Shown: positions 1-5,494, counted from the stretch's first letter. The stretch: 5,624 nucleotides of DNA from Nitriliruptoraceae bacterium (GCA_003554005.1 PWEU01000128.1:1-5624), one strand, 5' to 3'. The notes: generated by a model not told the origin, from the sequence alone. A program made the numbers and translations.

Positions 1-71
1 ACGCCGAAGGCCACCAGGAAGGTCGTCACGACCACGATGGCCGTAACGACGATCCTCCAGCCGATCCTCAT
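1..71 (-). CDS. N-terminus of an unidentified membrane or secreted protein, partial (runs off left edge)
   Basis: An ATG at 71-69 on the minus strand overlaps the TGA of the lemA gene as ATGA, the usual sign of translational coupling in an operon. The 23 visible codons start with MRIGWR and continue with a hydrophobic run rich in V, I, T and A, so the protein begins with a signal peptide or signal anchor after two arginines. No domain is visible because the gene leaves the window. Genes following lemA in bacteria often encode DUF2207, TPM-domain or other membrane proteins. A DUF2207-type product is therefore a guess from context only. I am fairly sure that the start is real and unsure of the product. 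Confidence 0.6.
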   Translation of the reverse strand, partial: MRIGWRIVVTAIVVVTTFLVAFG

Positions 72-649
72 CTCGAGTTCCGAAGCTGGACGTCGGGCAC
101 CTGCGCGGCGCGTTCGCTCTCGCGCGCGAACAACTCCTCCCGGGGGAAGCCGAAGGGTCGGGCGAGCAGCAGGCCGGGGAAGGTGTCGGTCAGGGTCCGG
201 TAGCGCGCGACCCGGTCGTTGGCGAACCCGCGGGCGAAGGCCAGCCGGTCCTCGGTCTCGGTCAGCTCCCGCTGCAGTTGCTGGAAGCTCGCATCGGTCG
301 TGAGCGTCGGCTGCTGCTCGGAGACCACGAGCAGTCGGCCGAGCAGGTCGGTGAGTGCGGCTTCGTGCCCCTCACGCTCGAGGGGGGTGCCTGCCGCCAA
401 CGCCCGGGACCGGGTGTCGGTGATCTCGGTGAGCAGGGCACGTTCGTGCTGGAGGTGTCCCCGGACGACCTCGACCAGTGCGGGTACGAGGTCGTGGCGT
501 CGCTGCTGCTGCACGGCCCCCTGGGCCCAAGCCTGCCGGACCCTGACCTTGGCCCGGACGAGGCGGTTGTAGAGCAGGATGACGGCGAGGAGGAGCGCCA
601 CCAGGCTCCCACCGACGACCCAGCCCATCCCTGCCACCACCGCGATCAT
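68..649 (-). CDS. lemA: LemA family membrane protein
   Basis: The 193-residue product matches the LemA family in order and length. One N-terminal membrane segment (about residues 4-27) is followed by the family core YNRLVRAKVRVRQAW and QQQRRHDLVPALV (27-59). A long helical coiled-coil-like body follows, then the C-terminal signature TETEDRLAFARGF..V..Y and FPGLLLARPFGF (about 130-168), ending in ELF. LemA proteins are membrane-anchored, with the helical domain probably outside the cell. Their molecular function is not firmly known. The start at 649 is the first ATG and gives a complete membrane segment, but no strong Shine-Dalgarno precedes it, and an ATG eight codons in is possible. The gene overlaps the next minus-strand gene by four bases, so the two are probably co-transcribed. 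Nothing in the sequence looks damaged. Confidence 0.9.
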   Translation of the reverse strand: MIAVVAGMGWVVGGSLVALLLAVILLYNRLVRAKVRVRQAWAQGAVQQQRRHDLVPALVEVVRGHLQHERALLTEITDTRSRALAAGTPLEREGHEAALTDLLGRLLVVSEQQPTLTTDASFQQLQRELTETEDRLAFARGFANDRVARYRTLTDTFPGLLLARPFGFPREELFARESERAAQVPDVQLRNSR

Positions 650-700
650 GGGCCCGAACCCCGAGACGCGACCACGGGACCATCGCTCGCCGCCGCGTCA

Positions 701-706
701 ATGCTA
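701..706 (-). promoter_or_regulatory. Possible -10 element for lemA (TAGCAT)
   Basis: On the minus strand TAGCAT fits the TANNNT -10 pattern and would start transcription near 694, about 45 bases before the lemA ATG. The bases 17 upstream (about 724-729) do not resemble TTGACA, so this is a weak call based on position and the -10 alone. Confidence 0.25.
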
Positions 707-722
707 GGCGAGTCACCCGCGG

Positions 723-739
723 CGAGACCCTCAGTCTCG
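723..739. repeat. Short inverted repeat CGAGAC/GTCTCG
   Basis: CGAGAC (723-728) and GTCTCG (734-739) form a perfect six-pair stem with loop CCTCA. It lies between lemA and the putative RNA, just upstream of the lemA -10 candidate where a -35 would sit. It could be an operator or nothing. Confidence 0.35.
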
Positions 740-760
740 TCCGGCCCTCTCCGGAACCTT

Positions 761-806
761 GGCGAGCGCCTGGCAAGCGCACACCGGTATGCGCCAAACG
801 CTCGCC
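761..806. repeat. Nested inverted repeat between lemA and the bldD control region
   Basis: GGCGAGCG (761-768) pairs perfectly with CGCTCGCC (799-806). Inside, GCGCA (777-781) pairs with TGCGC (790-794) around a loop containing the palindrome ACCGGT. This is a two-tier hairpin. No T-run follows on either strand, so it does not look like an intrinsic terminator. A regulatory site or a structured 5' leader of lemA is possible. The pairing is seen directly and its function is unknown. Confidence 0.45.
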
Positions 807-904
807 CGAGGGGGGTCAAGGCCCACGATCGAACACGCAGCGTGCCCTCGCGCGGCGGGCGGGCGCTGAGAGTGGCCGCCTCGCTGGGATCGCCCCGATG
901 GGAG

Positions 905-919
905 GTGACAGTCAGTCAC
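905..919. promoter_or_regulatory. BldD-like operator over the -35 (GTGAC-N5-GTCAC)
   Basis: GTGAC (905-909) and GTCAC (915-919) form a perfect inverted repeat with a 5-base spacer. The inner 13 bases (906-918) match the published BldD box TNACNC(A/T)GNGTNA at seven of nine fixed positions. The same GTGAC-N5-GTCAC layout recurs at 1153-1167, closer to bldD. Its position over the -35 would suit repression. The repeat is seen directly; BldD binding is inferred. Confidence 0.45.
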
Positions 920-933
920 ATCCGCTCTACAGT
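905..933 (+). promoter_or_regulatory. Sigma-70-type promoter ahead of the putative RNA and bldD
   Basis: GTGACA (905-910) matches the -35 consensus TTGACA at five of six bases. TACAGT (928-933) fits TANNNT at -10. The spacer is exactly 17 bases, which predicts a transcript start near 940. It is the only convincing plus-strand promoter I can find between lemA and bldD, so it may serve both the RNA at 940-1105 and, by readthrough, bldD. The -35 lies inside a BldD-like palindrome (905-919). Confidence 0.6.
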
Positions 934-939
934 AGGTAT

Positions 940-1105
940 CGGCGGGTGGGGACCTCCCCAGGTCCTTGTCCGCGCATCACGAGCGTGGATCCAGGTCCGG
1001 CCTCGTGCCGGCCAGCGTCGTCGTCCGTCCCCTTCGGTGACGCAGGTCCCCTGCCCTGGATCGACCAGCCCCCGGCGTCCCCGCGTCGGGGGCTTCTCGT
1101 TGTTG
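940..1105 (+). ncRNA. Putative structured small RNA or attenuated bldD leader
   Basis: The interval runs from the predicted start of the 905-933 promoter to the T-rich tail of the terminator at 1067-1105, about 165 nt. Hairpin 1 is GGACCT(950-955)-CCCC-AGGTCC(960-965). An eight-pair helix, GATCCAGG (988-995) with CCTGGATC (1055-1062), closes a branched domain. That domain contains CCGGC(997-1001)-CTCGT-GCCGG(1007-1011), a bulged hairpin at 1022-1042 and GCAGG(1042-1046)-TCC-CCTGC(1050-1054). TCCCC occurs four times (955-959, 1028-1032, 1047-1051, 1078-1082), in or next to hairpin tips. It does not match the tmRNA, RNase P, SRP RNA, c-di-GMP or c-di-AMP riboswitch motifs that I can recall. There is no persuasive open reading frame. 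It could be an independent RNA or the leader of bldD. All pairing was done by eye. Confidence 0.45.
1067..1105 (+). terminator. Intrinsic terminator or attenuator upstream of bldD
   Basis: AGCCCCCGGCG (1067-1077) pairs with CGTCGGGGGCT (1084-1094) over 11 pairs, one of them G-U, with loop TCCCCG. The T-rich tail TCTCGTTGTT follows. This is the strongest hairpin in the window and points right. It lies about 240 bases before the bldD start, so it ends something that begins upstream, most likely the transcript from 905-933. Confidence 0.7.
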
Positions 1106-1110
1106 CGCCG

Positions 1111-1135
1111 TCACTCTGGGGGTCGCTCAGTGTGG
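1111..1135. promoter_or_regulatory. Two degenerate BldD-box-like sequences
   Basis: Bases 1111-1123 and 1123-1135 each match TNACNC(A/T)GNGTNA at seven of nine fixed positions and sit end to end at a 12-base interval. Each would be weak alone. They are reported because they lie with two better sites just downstream. Confidence 0.3.
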
Positions 1136-1152
1136 CAGGGAAACGAAGGCAG

Positions 1153-1167
1153 GTGACGCTTGGTCAC
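1153..1167. promoter_or_regulatory. BldD box, near-consensus (GTGAC-N5-GTCAC)
   Basis: Bases 1154-1166 (TGACGCTTGGTCA) match the BldD consensus at eight of nine fixed positions. They lie in the inverted repeat GGTGAC-GCTTG-GTCACC (1152-1168), which also fits the older AGTGA/TCACC half-site description. The site is about 180 bases upstream of the bldD ATG. Confidence 0.6.
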
Positions 1168-1198
1168 CCAGCGGCCGGTGCCGTCTGCGCCTCAGGCA

Positions 1199-1211
1199 TC
1201 ACTCAGCGTCA
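1199..1211. promoter_or_regulatory. BldD box, perfect consensus match
   Basis: TCACTCAGCGTCA matches TNACNC(A/T)GNGTNA at all nine fixed positions, and because the consensus is palindromic it matches on both strands. It ends 134 bases before the bldD ATG and is centred 45 bases from the site at 1154-1166. BldD is known to repress its own gene in Streptomyces, so autoregulation is the natural reading. Confidence 0.7.
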
Positions 1212-1345
1212 CCGCTCGTGGCGTTGCGTTCAGGCAGAACCCGGATTCGAGCGGTCTCCGCGCGGCCATGCAACAGCCCGTGACCTGGACGCGTCGCGCG
1301 ACGCTTGTCCTCTTGGAACCCGTCAGCGGACCGTGCGGAGCAGCG

Positions 1346-1879
1346 ATGACCACCACGTCAGAAACATCAGAGGTCACGGTCCTGCCCGAGGTGACGAAAG
1401 ACGAGGAGGCGGCAGGGGAGTACCAGCAGCGGCTCGGTGCCAAGCTACGGGCGGTGCGGCGAGCGCGGGGTCTGCGTCTCCAGGACGTCGAGGAGCTCAG
1501 CGAGGGCCGGTTCAAGGCGGTGGTGATCGGGTCCTACGAACGCGGCGACCGGGCCGTCTCGGCCCACAAGCTCGCGTCACTGGCCGCCTTCTACGAGGTA
1601 CCGGTGGTGGAACTGCTCCCCGATGAGGAGCGTCCCCGTCGGCGTAGCAGCGAGGACACCCTGGCGGTCGACCTGCGACGCCTCGGCGAGCAGGCCGACG
1701 ACCCGGAGCTCGCGCCGCTGCTGCGCCTGGTCCGTCACGTCCAGTGGCTACGGGATGACTACAACGGACAGATCCTCAGCCTCAGGACCGACGACCTTCG
1801 CACGATCGCGGTGTCGATGGGGGCACCCGCTGAGCGGCTGGATGACTGGCTCGACGAGCGGAAACTCCTGCACCGCTGA
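1346..1879 (+). CDS. bldD: BldD, c-di-GMP-responsive developmental transcription regulator
   Basis: The 177-residue product resembles Streptomyces BldD along its length. The XRE-type helix-turn-helix domain (about 28-91) contains QRLGAKLRAVRRARGLRL and KAVVIGSYERGDRAV, almost as in Streptomyces. The C-terminal domain (about 105-177) carries RDDYNGQILSLRTDD. Its R136, D138, R147 and D150 keep the c-di-GMP signature RXD-X8-RXXD. In Streptomyces a c-di-GMP tetramer joins two C-terminal domains and lets BldD dimerise on DNA to repress development genes. ATG 1346 was chosen because GGAG (1337-1340) lies five bases upstream; the frame is open further up but has no comparable site. An acidic N-terminal extension of about 20 residues is longer than in S. 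coelicolor. BldD boxes at 1154-1166 and 1199-1211 suggest self-repression. The neighbours differ from Streptomyces, where I recall pyrimidine genes beside bldD. Confidence 0.93.
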   Translation: MTTTSETSEVTVLPEVTKDEEAAGEYQQRLGAKLRAVRRARGLRLQDVEELSEGRFKAVVIGSYERGDRAVSAHKLASLAAFYEVPVVELLPDEERPRRRSSEDTLAVDLRRLGEQADDPELAPLLRLVRHVQWLRDDYNGQILSLRTDDLRTIAVSMGAPAERLDDWLDERKLLHR

Positions 1880-1941
1880 CCGGGACGGTTGGCTCACCCG
1901 GAGGGTTGTGGCGCGACCGTCCACGGGGGTGTCGAAGCGCT

Positions 1942-1947
1942 TAGGAT
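1942..1947 (+). promoter_or_regulatory. Possible -10 element (TAGGAT) for the DUF3152 gene
   Basis: TAGGAT fits the actinobacterial -10 pattern and lies 9 bases before a GTG at 1957, the spacing of a leaderless start. No -35 is visible. The GTG at 1957 is not in the frame of the DUF3152 sequence that follows, which fits the gene being damaged or the promoter being false. Confidence 0.3.
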
Positions 1948-1956
1948 CGGGGCCCG

Positions 1957-1986
1957 GTGGCGTCGGGGTCCGTGGCGTCGGTGTCC
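1957..1986 (+). repeat. Tandem 15-base direct repeat
   Basis: GTGGCGTCGGGGTCC (1957-1971) is followed directly by GTGGCGTCGGTGTCC (1972-1986), 14 of 15 bases identical. In the DUF3152 frame it encodes a GVGV(R/P) repeat. It lies at the poorly defined 5' end of the damaged gene. Confidence 0.55.
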
Positions 1987-2444
1987 CGGCTGGCTCCCAG
2001 GGCGACGACCTCGGTCCGCCAACGGCCGCGAGCCCCGCGATGCGCAGCGCCGAGGGCTTCGACGTCGCGGCCGGGTCCGCTGCGTCGGGGCAGGGGGAGC
2101 TCGTCACCTACACGGTCGAGCTCGAACCCGCCGCCGGTGAGGACCTTCTGTCGGTGACCGCGGCGGTCGAGGAAGCCCTCCACGACCCCCGCAGCTGGGT
2201 CCGCGATCACCGAGGGCCTCTACTCCTGTTGGAACGGGACCTTCGCTGCGCTGAACGCGATGCGGTGGGAGCGCGGGGCCGACGACTTCAGAGACCTCAC
2301 CACCTACCGTCGTTACCTGGTCAACCACGAGTTCGGGCACGGGCTCGGTCACGGCCACGTCGACTGCCCGGCGCCGGGGGCAGCGGCTCTGGTCATGATG
2401 CAACAGACCATCACCACCGGCGCCTGCGACGCCAACGGTTGGCC

Positions 2445-3233
2445 CTATCCTGACGCGTCGTCGGACTGACGGCCGGCGTTCTGCGCGCGGGTCTCGTCGT
2501 CCGGCTCCTCGTCCGGCTCCTCGTCGGGCTCGCGCCCACGGCCCGTGTCGTGCCGGTTCGTGCGGACGACGTAGGTGGCGCCGCCGAGGAGCAGGCCGGC
2601 GAGGAGGATGCCCGGCACCCCGACCACGTCGACCGCATCGCGCAACGCCCCGCCCGATGCCGACGTCGGATCCGCCAGGGTGATGCCGACGAAGGCCGCC
2701 GCAAGGAGCGTGGCGAGCATGGCCACCACCCCCTGCCAACGGGCATCCAACCCGGCGCGCTCGCGCAGGATCCGCCCCGCCTTCACGATCCGTCCGACGC
2801 GGATGATGCGTACGGCGCCGACCATCCGGATCGCGTGGGCCACCCGCGTCAGGCGCAGCAGTTGCACCGGTCCGACCGCGAACACCACCGCCGGCACGAT
2901 CGCCACGGCGAGCACGACCAGCCACTTGTTGCGGCGCAGCCAGGCCAGCCGGTTCTCCGCCACCGCGAACAGCACGACGGTTTCGGCGATCAGTACCGCG
3001 CCCGACAGGGTGTTGAGCCCGGTGCCGATCGTCTCGTAGGGATCGTCCAGCAGGGTCAGGAACACCGCGGGCACGCTGGCCAGCGCCGCGATCAGCACGG
3101 GGAACGCCAGCCGCTGGGCCACGCGGTCGGCGCGGTCGCGTTCGGGTGCGGGATGTCCGCCGGCTGCTGGCACCTCGCCCCGTTCGTCGCGACCGGTCGA
3201 CCCATCGGTTCCGGGTACCCCTGGCTGGGGCAC
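2445..3233 (-). CDS. Voltage-sensor-like membrane protein without a potassium-channel filter
   Basis: The 262-residue product looks like the S1-S6 layout of a voltage-gated channel. Membrane segments lie at about 41-62, 72-93 and 104-123. An S4-like helix has basic residues at every third position: R127, R130, H133, R136, R142, R145, R148, K151, R154 and R157, with only G139 breaking the series. Two more segments follow at about 166-187 and 204-223. The loop between them has no TVGYG-like filter, so potassium conduction is doubtful. The C-terminus is cytoplasmic and acidic, with the repeat EPDEEPDEEPDD. The GTG start (3233-3231) shares a base with the upstream TAG (TAGTG), so translation is probably coupled to the etfD-like gene. 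Later GTG starts near residues 21 and 38 are possible. The gene end overlaps the convergent DUF3152 remnant by 25 bases. It may be a degenerate channel or a voltage sensor of another kind. Confidence 0.75.
   Translation of the reverse strand: MPQPGVPGTDGSTGRDERGEVPAAGGHPAPERDRADRVAQRLAFPVLIAALASVPAVFLTLLDDPYETIGTGLNTLSGAVLIAETVVLFAVAENRLAWLRRNKWLVVLAVAIVPAVVFAVGPVQLLRLTRVAHAIRMVGAVRIIRVGRIVKAGRILRERAGLDARWQGVVAMLATLLAAAFVGITLADPTSASGGALRDAVDVVGVPGILLAGLLLGGATYVVRTNRHDTGRGREPDEEPDEEPDDETRAQNAGRQSDDASG
2493..2528 (-). repeat. Three 12-base tandem units encoding an acidic tail
   Basis: Three near-identical units, 2493-2504, 2505-2516 and 2517-2528 (type CTCCTCGTCCGG on the plus strand), encode the EPDE repeat in the tail of the voltage-sensor-like protein. 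The length is a multiple of three, so copy-number changes would keep the frame. Confidence 0.7.
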
Positions 3234-5428
3234 TACTCGTCCGGCACGGTCTCGGGCGCGGTGGCCGCGGCGACCCCCTGGGTGGCCATGGGAAGCATCC
3301 GCCCGCGCTGCAGGACCTCGGAGATGTCGAGCACCTCGACCTGTCCGTCGCCCAGCGCCCCCTCCTGGGTCTTCTGCGCGATGCCGTCCTCCAGCATCGT
3401 GGTGCAGTAGGGGCAGGCGGTGGTGATCAGCTCCGGGTCGAGCTCGAGTGCCTCGTCCACACGCTCCATATTCACGCGCTTGCCGATGTTCTCCTCCATC
3501 CACATGCGCGCCCCGCCGGCGCCACAGCAGAAGCCGTTGGAGCGGCAGCGGGTCATCTCCGTCGGCGTGAGGCCGGGGACGGCGTTCACGACCTGGCGGG
3601 GGGTGGAGTAGACCTCGTTGTGGCGGCCGAGGTAGCAGGGGTCGTGGTAGGTCACCCGCTTGTCGAGCTGGTTGGTGGCCACCAGGCGGCCCTCGTCGAT
3701 CAGCTTCGCGAGCACCTCTGAGTGGTGCAGCACCTCGAAGTTGCCGTCGAAGTCGGGGTACTCGTTCTTGAGGGTGTTGAAGCAGTGGGGGCACCACGCG
3801 ACGATCTTGGTCTTGTCCGCGCCGACGCTCTTGAGCAGCTCCACGTTCTGCTGCGCCAGCATCTGGAACAGGTACTCCATGCCGAGCCGGCGGGCCGGGT
3901 CCCCGGTGCAGGTCTCGTGCTTGCCGAGGATCGCGAAGGACACGTCGGCGTCGTGGAGCAGCCGCGCGGTGGCCTGGGTGATCTTGATCGAGCGGTCGTC
4001 CACGGCCCCGGCGCACCCGGTCCAGAAGATGTACTCGTACTCCCCACCCTGCTCCTCGCCGGGCACGAGCACGGGGATGTCGAAGTCGAGCTTGGTGGTC
4101 CAGTCCTCGCGCTTGGCCTGGCCGACGCCCCAGGGGTCACCGGCGTTCTCGACGTTCTTGAGCATCACGCCCGCTTCCTGCGGGAAGCTGGACTCCATCA
4201 TCGCCTTGTAGCGGCGCAGGGCCACGATGGTGTCGACGTGCTGGATGTCGACCGGGCACTCCTCGACACAGGCGCCGCAGGTGGTGCAGGACCACAGGAC
4301 GTCGTAGTCGATGACCGCAGCCTCGCCGGGGGCATCGCCGACCAGCGGGATCTTGATGACGTCGCCGGCCTCGGCCTCGTCCACCTTGCCGAGGAGGAAG
4401 GGACCCTTGGCGTACATGTGGTCGCGCAGGTCCTGGATCAGGATCTTCGGGCTGAGCGGCTTGCCGGTGTTCCAGGCCGGGCACTGGGACTGGCACCGGC
4501 CGCACTCCGTGCAGGCCTGGAAGTCGAGGAACCGGTCGAAGGTGAACTGCTCGATCTGACCGACGCCCAGCACGGTGTCCTCGGTCATGTTCTCGAGGTC
4601 GATCGGCTCCGAGGTCAGCTTGCCGAGCGCGGTGTCGCGGTTGGGATCGCGGGTCAGTTCCTGGAAGGCGATCGTGATGATGTGCAGGTGCTTGGAGTGC
4701 AGGGTGAAGACCAGGAACCCCATCACGATCGCGAGGTGGGCGACGAGGTTGATGGCTCCGATCCACTCCAGCGTGAGGGGGCCGATCCCGATCATCGCCT
4801 GCCCGAACAGATTGTTCGAGATGAAGGCGGCCTCGGTCGGCGCGAAGCCCTTGGCGAACCGCACGCCGTGGGCGGTCCACAGGGTCCACACGACCAGGAC
4901 CTCGGCACCGAGCACCCACCAGCCCTGGTTGAGGTTGGAACCTGCGAACCGGGAGTTGCGACCCTGCGAGCGCGGATCCTGCGAGGCTCGGATCGCGGCG
5001 AAGATCGCGATGCCGGTGAGCGACAGCAGCCCGAGCGCGTCCTGGGAGAACCCGAGCACGTCGTAGGCGGTGACACCGAACAGGCTGATCGAGTTGAGCA
5101 GGGGTAGCTGGAAGGACGGCCCGACGTAGAGCTCCCCGATCGCTTCCAGCACCGTGGTCTGCAGGATGAAGAAGGCGTACATCACCCAGAAGTGGGCGAT
5201 CCCGGACAGCGACCACTTGAGCAGCTTCTTGTGCCCGAAGATGTTGACGAGCGCGTGCCGCAGGTTGGCCTTGAAGGCCGTGCGGATGTTGCGCTCCGGG
5301 TTCGGTTTGGCGGCCAGGATGAGCTGCACCAGGAAGGTGCCCCGGCGCACGGCCCAGGCGCCGAAGAACGCCAGGGTCGCCGTGCCCACCACGATCCGGA
5401 ACAGCGCCAGCAGGGGCTCGTCCGTCAC
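3233..5428 (-). CDS. etfD: EtfD-type membrane Fe-S oxidoreductase (ETF:menaquinone oxidoreductase candidate)
   Basis: The 731-residue product has the layout of mycobacterial Rv0338c/EtfD. An N-terminal NarI-like membrane domain with about six segments (5-245) has histidines H79, H187, H231 and H244 that could bind haem. Two [4Fe-4S] ferredoxin motifs follow: C306, C309, C312, C316 and C381, C384, C387, C391. Two CCG domains of the HdrB type come next. The first uses C472, C507, C546 and C549, and the second is a full C598-X35-C634-C635-X36-C672-X2-C675. In M. tuberculosis EtfD takes electrons from ETF during fatty acid and cholesterol beta-oxidation and passes them to the menaquinone pool. 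The function here is inferred from homology; no etfA or etfB lies in the window. GTG 5428 was chosen because GAGGGAG lies eight bases upstream and a promoter lies at 5495-5523. An ATG at 5566 adds 46 residues of unlikely composition and sits upstream of that promoter. Confidence 0.88.
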   Translation of the reverse strand: MTDEPLLALFRIVVGTATLAFFGAWAVRRGTFLVQLILAAKPNPERNIRTAFKANLRHALVNIFGHKKLLKWSLSGIAHFWVMYAFFILQTTVLEAIGELYVGPSFQLPLLNSISLFGVTAYDVLGFSQDALGLLSLTGIAIFAAIRASQDPRSQGRNSRFAGSNLNQGWWVLGAEVLVVWTLWTAHGVRFAKGFAPTEAAFISNNLFGQAMIGIGPLTLEWIGAINLVAHLAIVMGFLVFTLHSKHLHIITIAFQELTRDPNRDTALGKLTSEPIDLENMTEDTVLGVGQIEQFTFDRFLDFQACTECGRCQSQCPAWNTGKPLSPKILIQDLRDHMYAKGPFLLGKVDEAEAGDVIKIPLVGDAPGEAAVIDYDVLWSCTTCGACVEECPVDIQHVDTIVALRRYKAMMESSFPQEAGVMLKNVENAGDPWGVGQAKREDWTTKLDFDIPVLVPGEEQGGEYEYIFWTGCAGAVDDRSIKITQATARLLHDADVSFAILGKHETCTGDPARRLGMEYLFQMLAQQNVELLKSVGADKTKIVAWCPHCFNTLKNEYPDFDGNFEVLHHSEVLAKLIDEGRLVATNQLDKRVTYHDPCYLGRHNEVYSTPRQVVNAVPGLTPTEMTRCRSNGFCCGAGGARMWMEENIGKRVNMERVDEALELDPELITTACPYCTTMLEDGIAQKTQEGALGDGQVEVLDISEVLQRGRMLPMATQGVAAATAPETVPDE

Positions 5429-5436
5429 GGGCTGTG

Positions 5437-5443
5437 CTCCCTC
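5437..5443 (-). promoter_or_regulatory. Ribosome binding site fixing the etfD start
   Basis: On the minus strand GAGGGAG is followed by eight bases and then GTG 5428-5426. This decides the start against the longer frame from 5566. Confidence 0.65.
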
Positions 5444-5494
5444 GTCGGGGCGCGCCGGGGCGGGCTCCGTCGCCTCGGTCGAGCGCCGGGCAGC

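Larger units (their letters stand above)
1929..2469 (+). pseudogene. DUF3152 metalloprotease-like gene, frameshifted with internal deletion
   Basis: Two halves of one DUF3152 domain lie in different frames. The first half includes AEGFDVAAGS, YTVELE and ALHDPRSWV (about 2046-2201). The second half starts near 2206 with ITEGLYSCWNG, then YRRYLVNHEFGHGLGHGH and the MMQQT and WPYPD motifs, ending at the stop 2467-2469. Family members, as I recall them, have 35-40 residues between DPRSW and the SC-NG motif; here almost nothing remains, so roughly 100 bases are missing and the frame has shifted. The second half keeps HEXXHXXGXXH, the metzincin zinc motif. No signal peptide is visible. The 5' end is uncertain: GTG 1929 and ATG 2040 are both in the first frame, and neither has a good ribosome site. 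The distal part could be translated alone from ATG 2260 (69 residues). The cause could be real decay or an assembly deletion. Confidence 0.65.

Noticed and set aside
761..806. Nested inverted repeat as an intrinsic terminator
   Set aside because: No T-tract follows on either strand, and no gene ends into it.
940..1066. c-di-GMP or c-di-AMP riboswitch ahead of bldD
   Set aside because: This was attractive because BldD binds c-di-GMP, but the conserved bases that I recall for GEMM and ydaO-type aptamers are not present.
278..1156. Long plus-strand open frame of 292 codons
   Set aside because: It is antisense to lemA over its first part and crosses a promoter, a terminator and the putative RNA. 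Its translation is rich in R, P, G and S with no domain.
1883..1922. GGACGGT/ACCGTCC stem after bldD as a terminator
   Set aside because: The seven-pair stem has a 26-base loop and no T-run, so it is too weak to call.
2104..2925. Minus-strand open frame of 273 codons over the DUF3152 remnant and channel-like gene
   Set aside because: The composition is typical of a shadow frame, and it covers recognisable protein sequence in other frames.
3234..4016. Upstream extension of the voltage-sensor-like frame into etfD
   Set aside because: The translation there is R-, G- and P-rich noise overlapping the conserved CCG domains of etfD on the same strand. The protein-like part begins at the GTG that overlaps the etfD stop.
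3722..5107. Plus-strand open frame of 461 codons opposite etfD
   Set aside because: It is a high-GC shadow frame. The minus strand has a complete conserved protein with all Fe-S motifs over the same bases.
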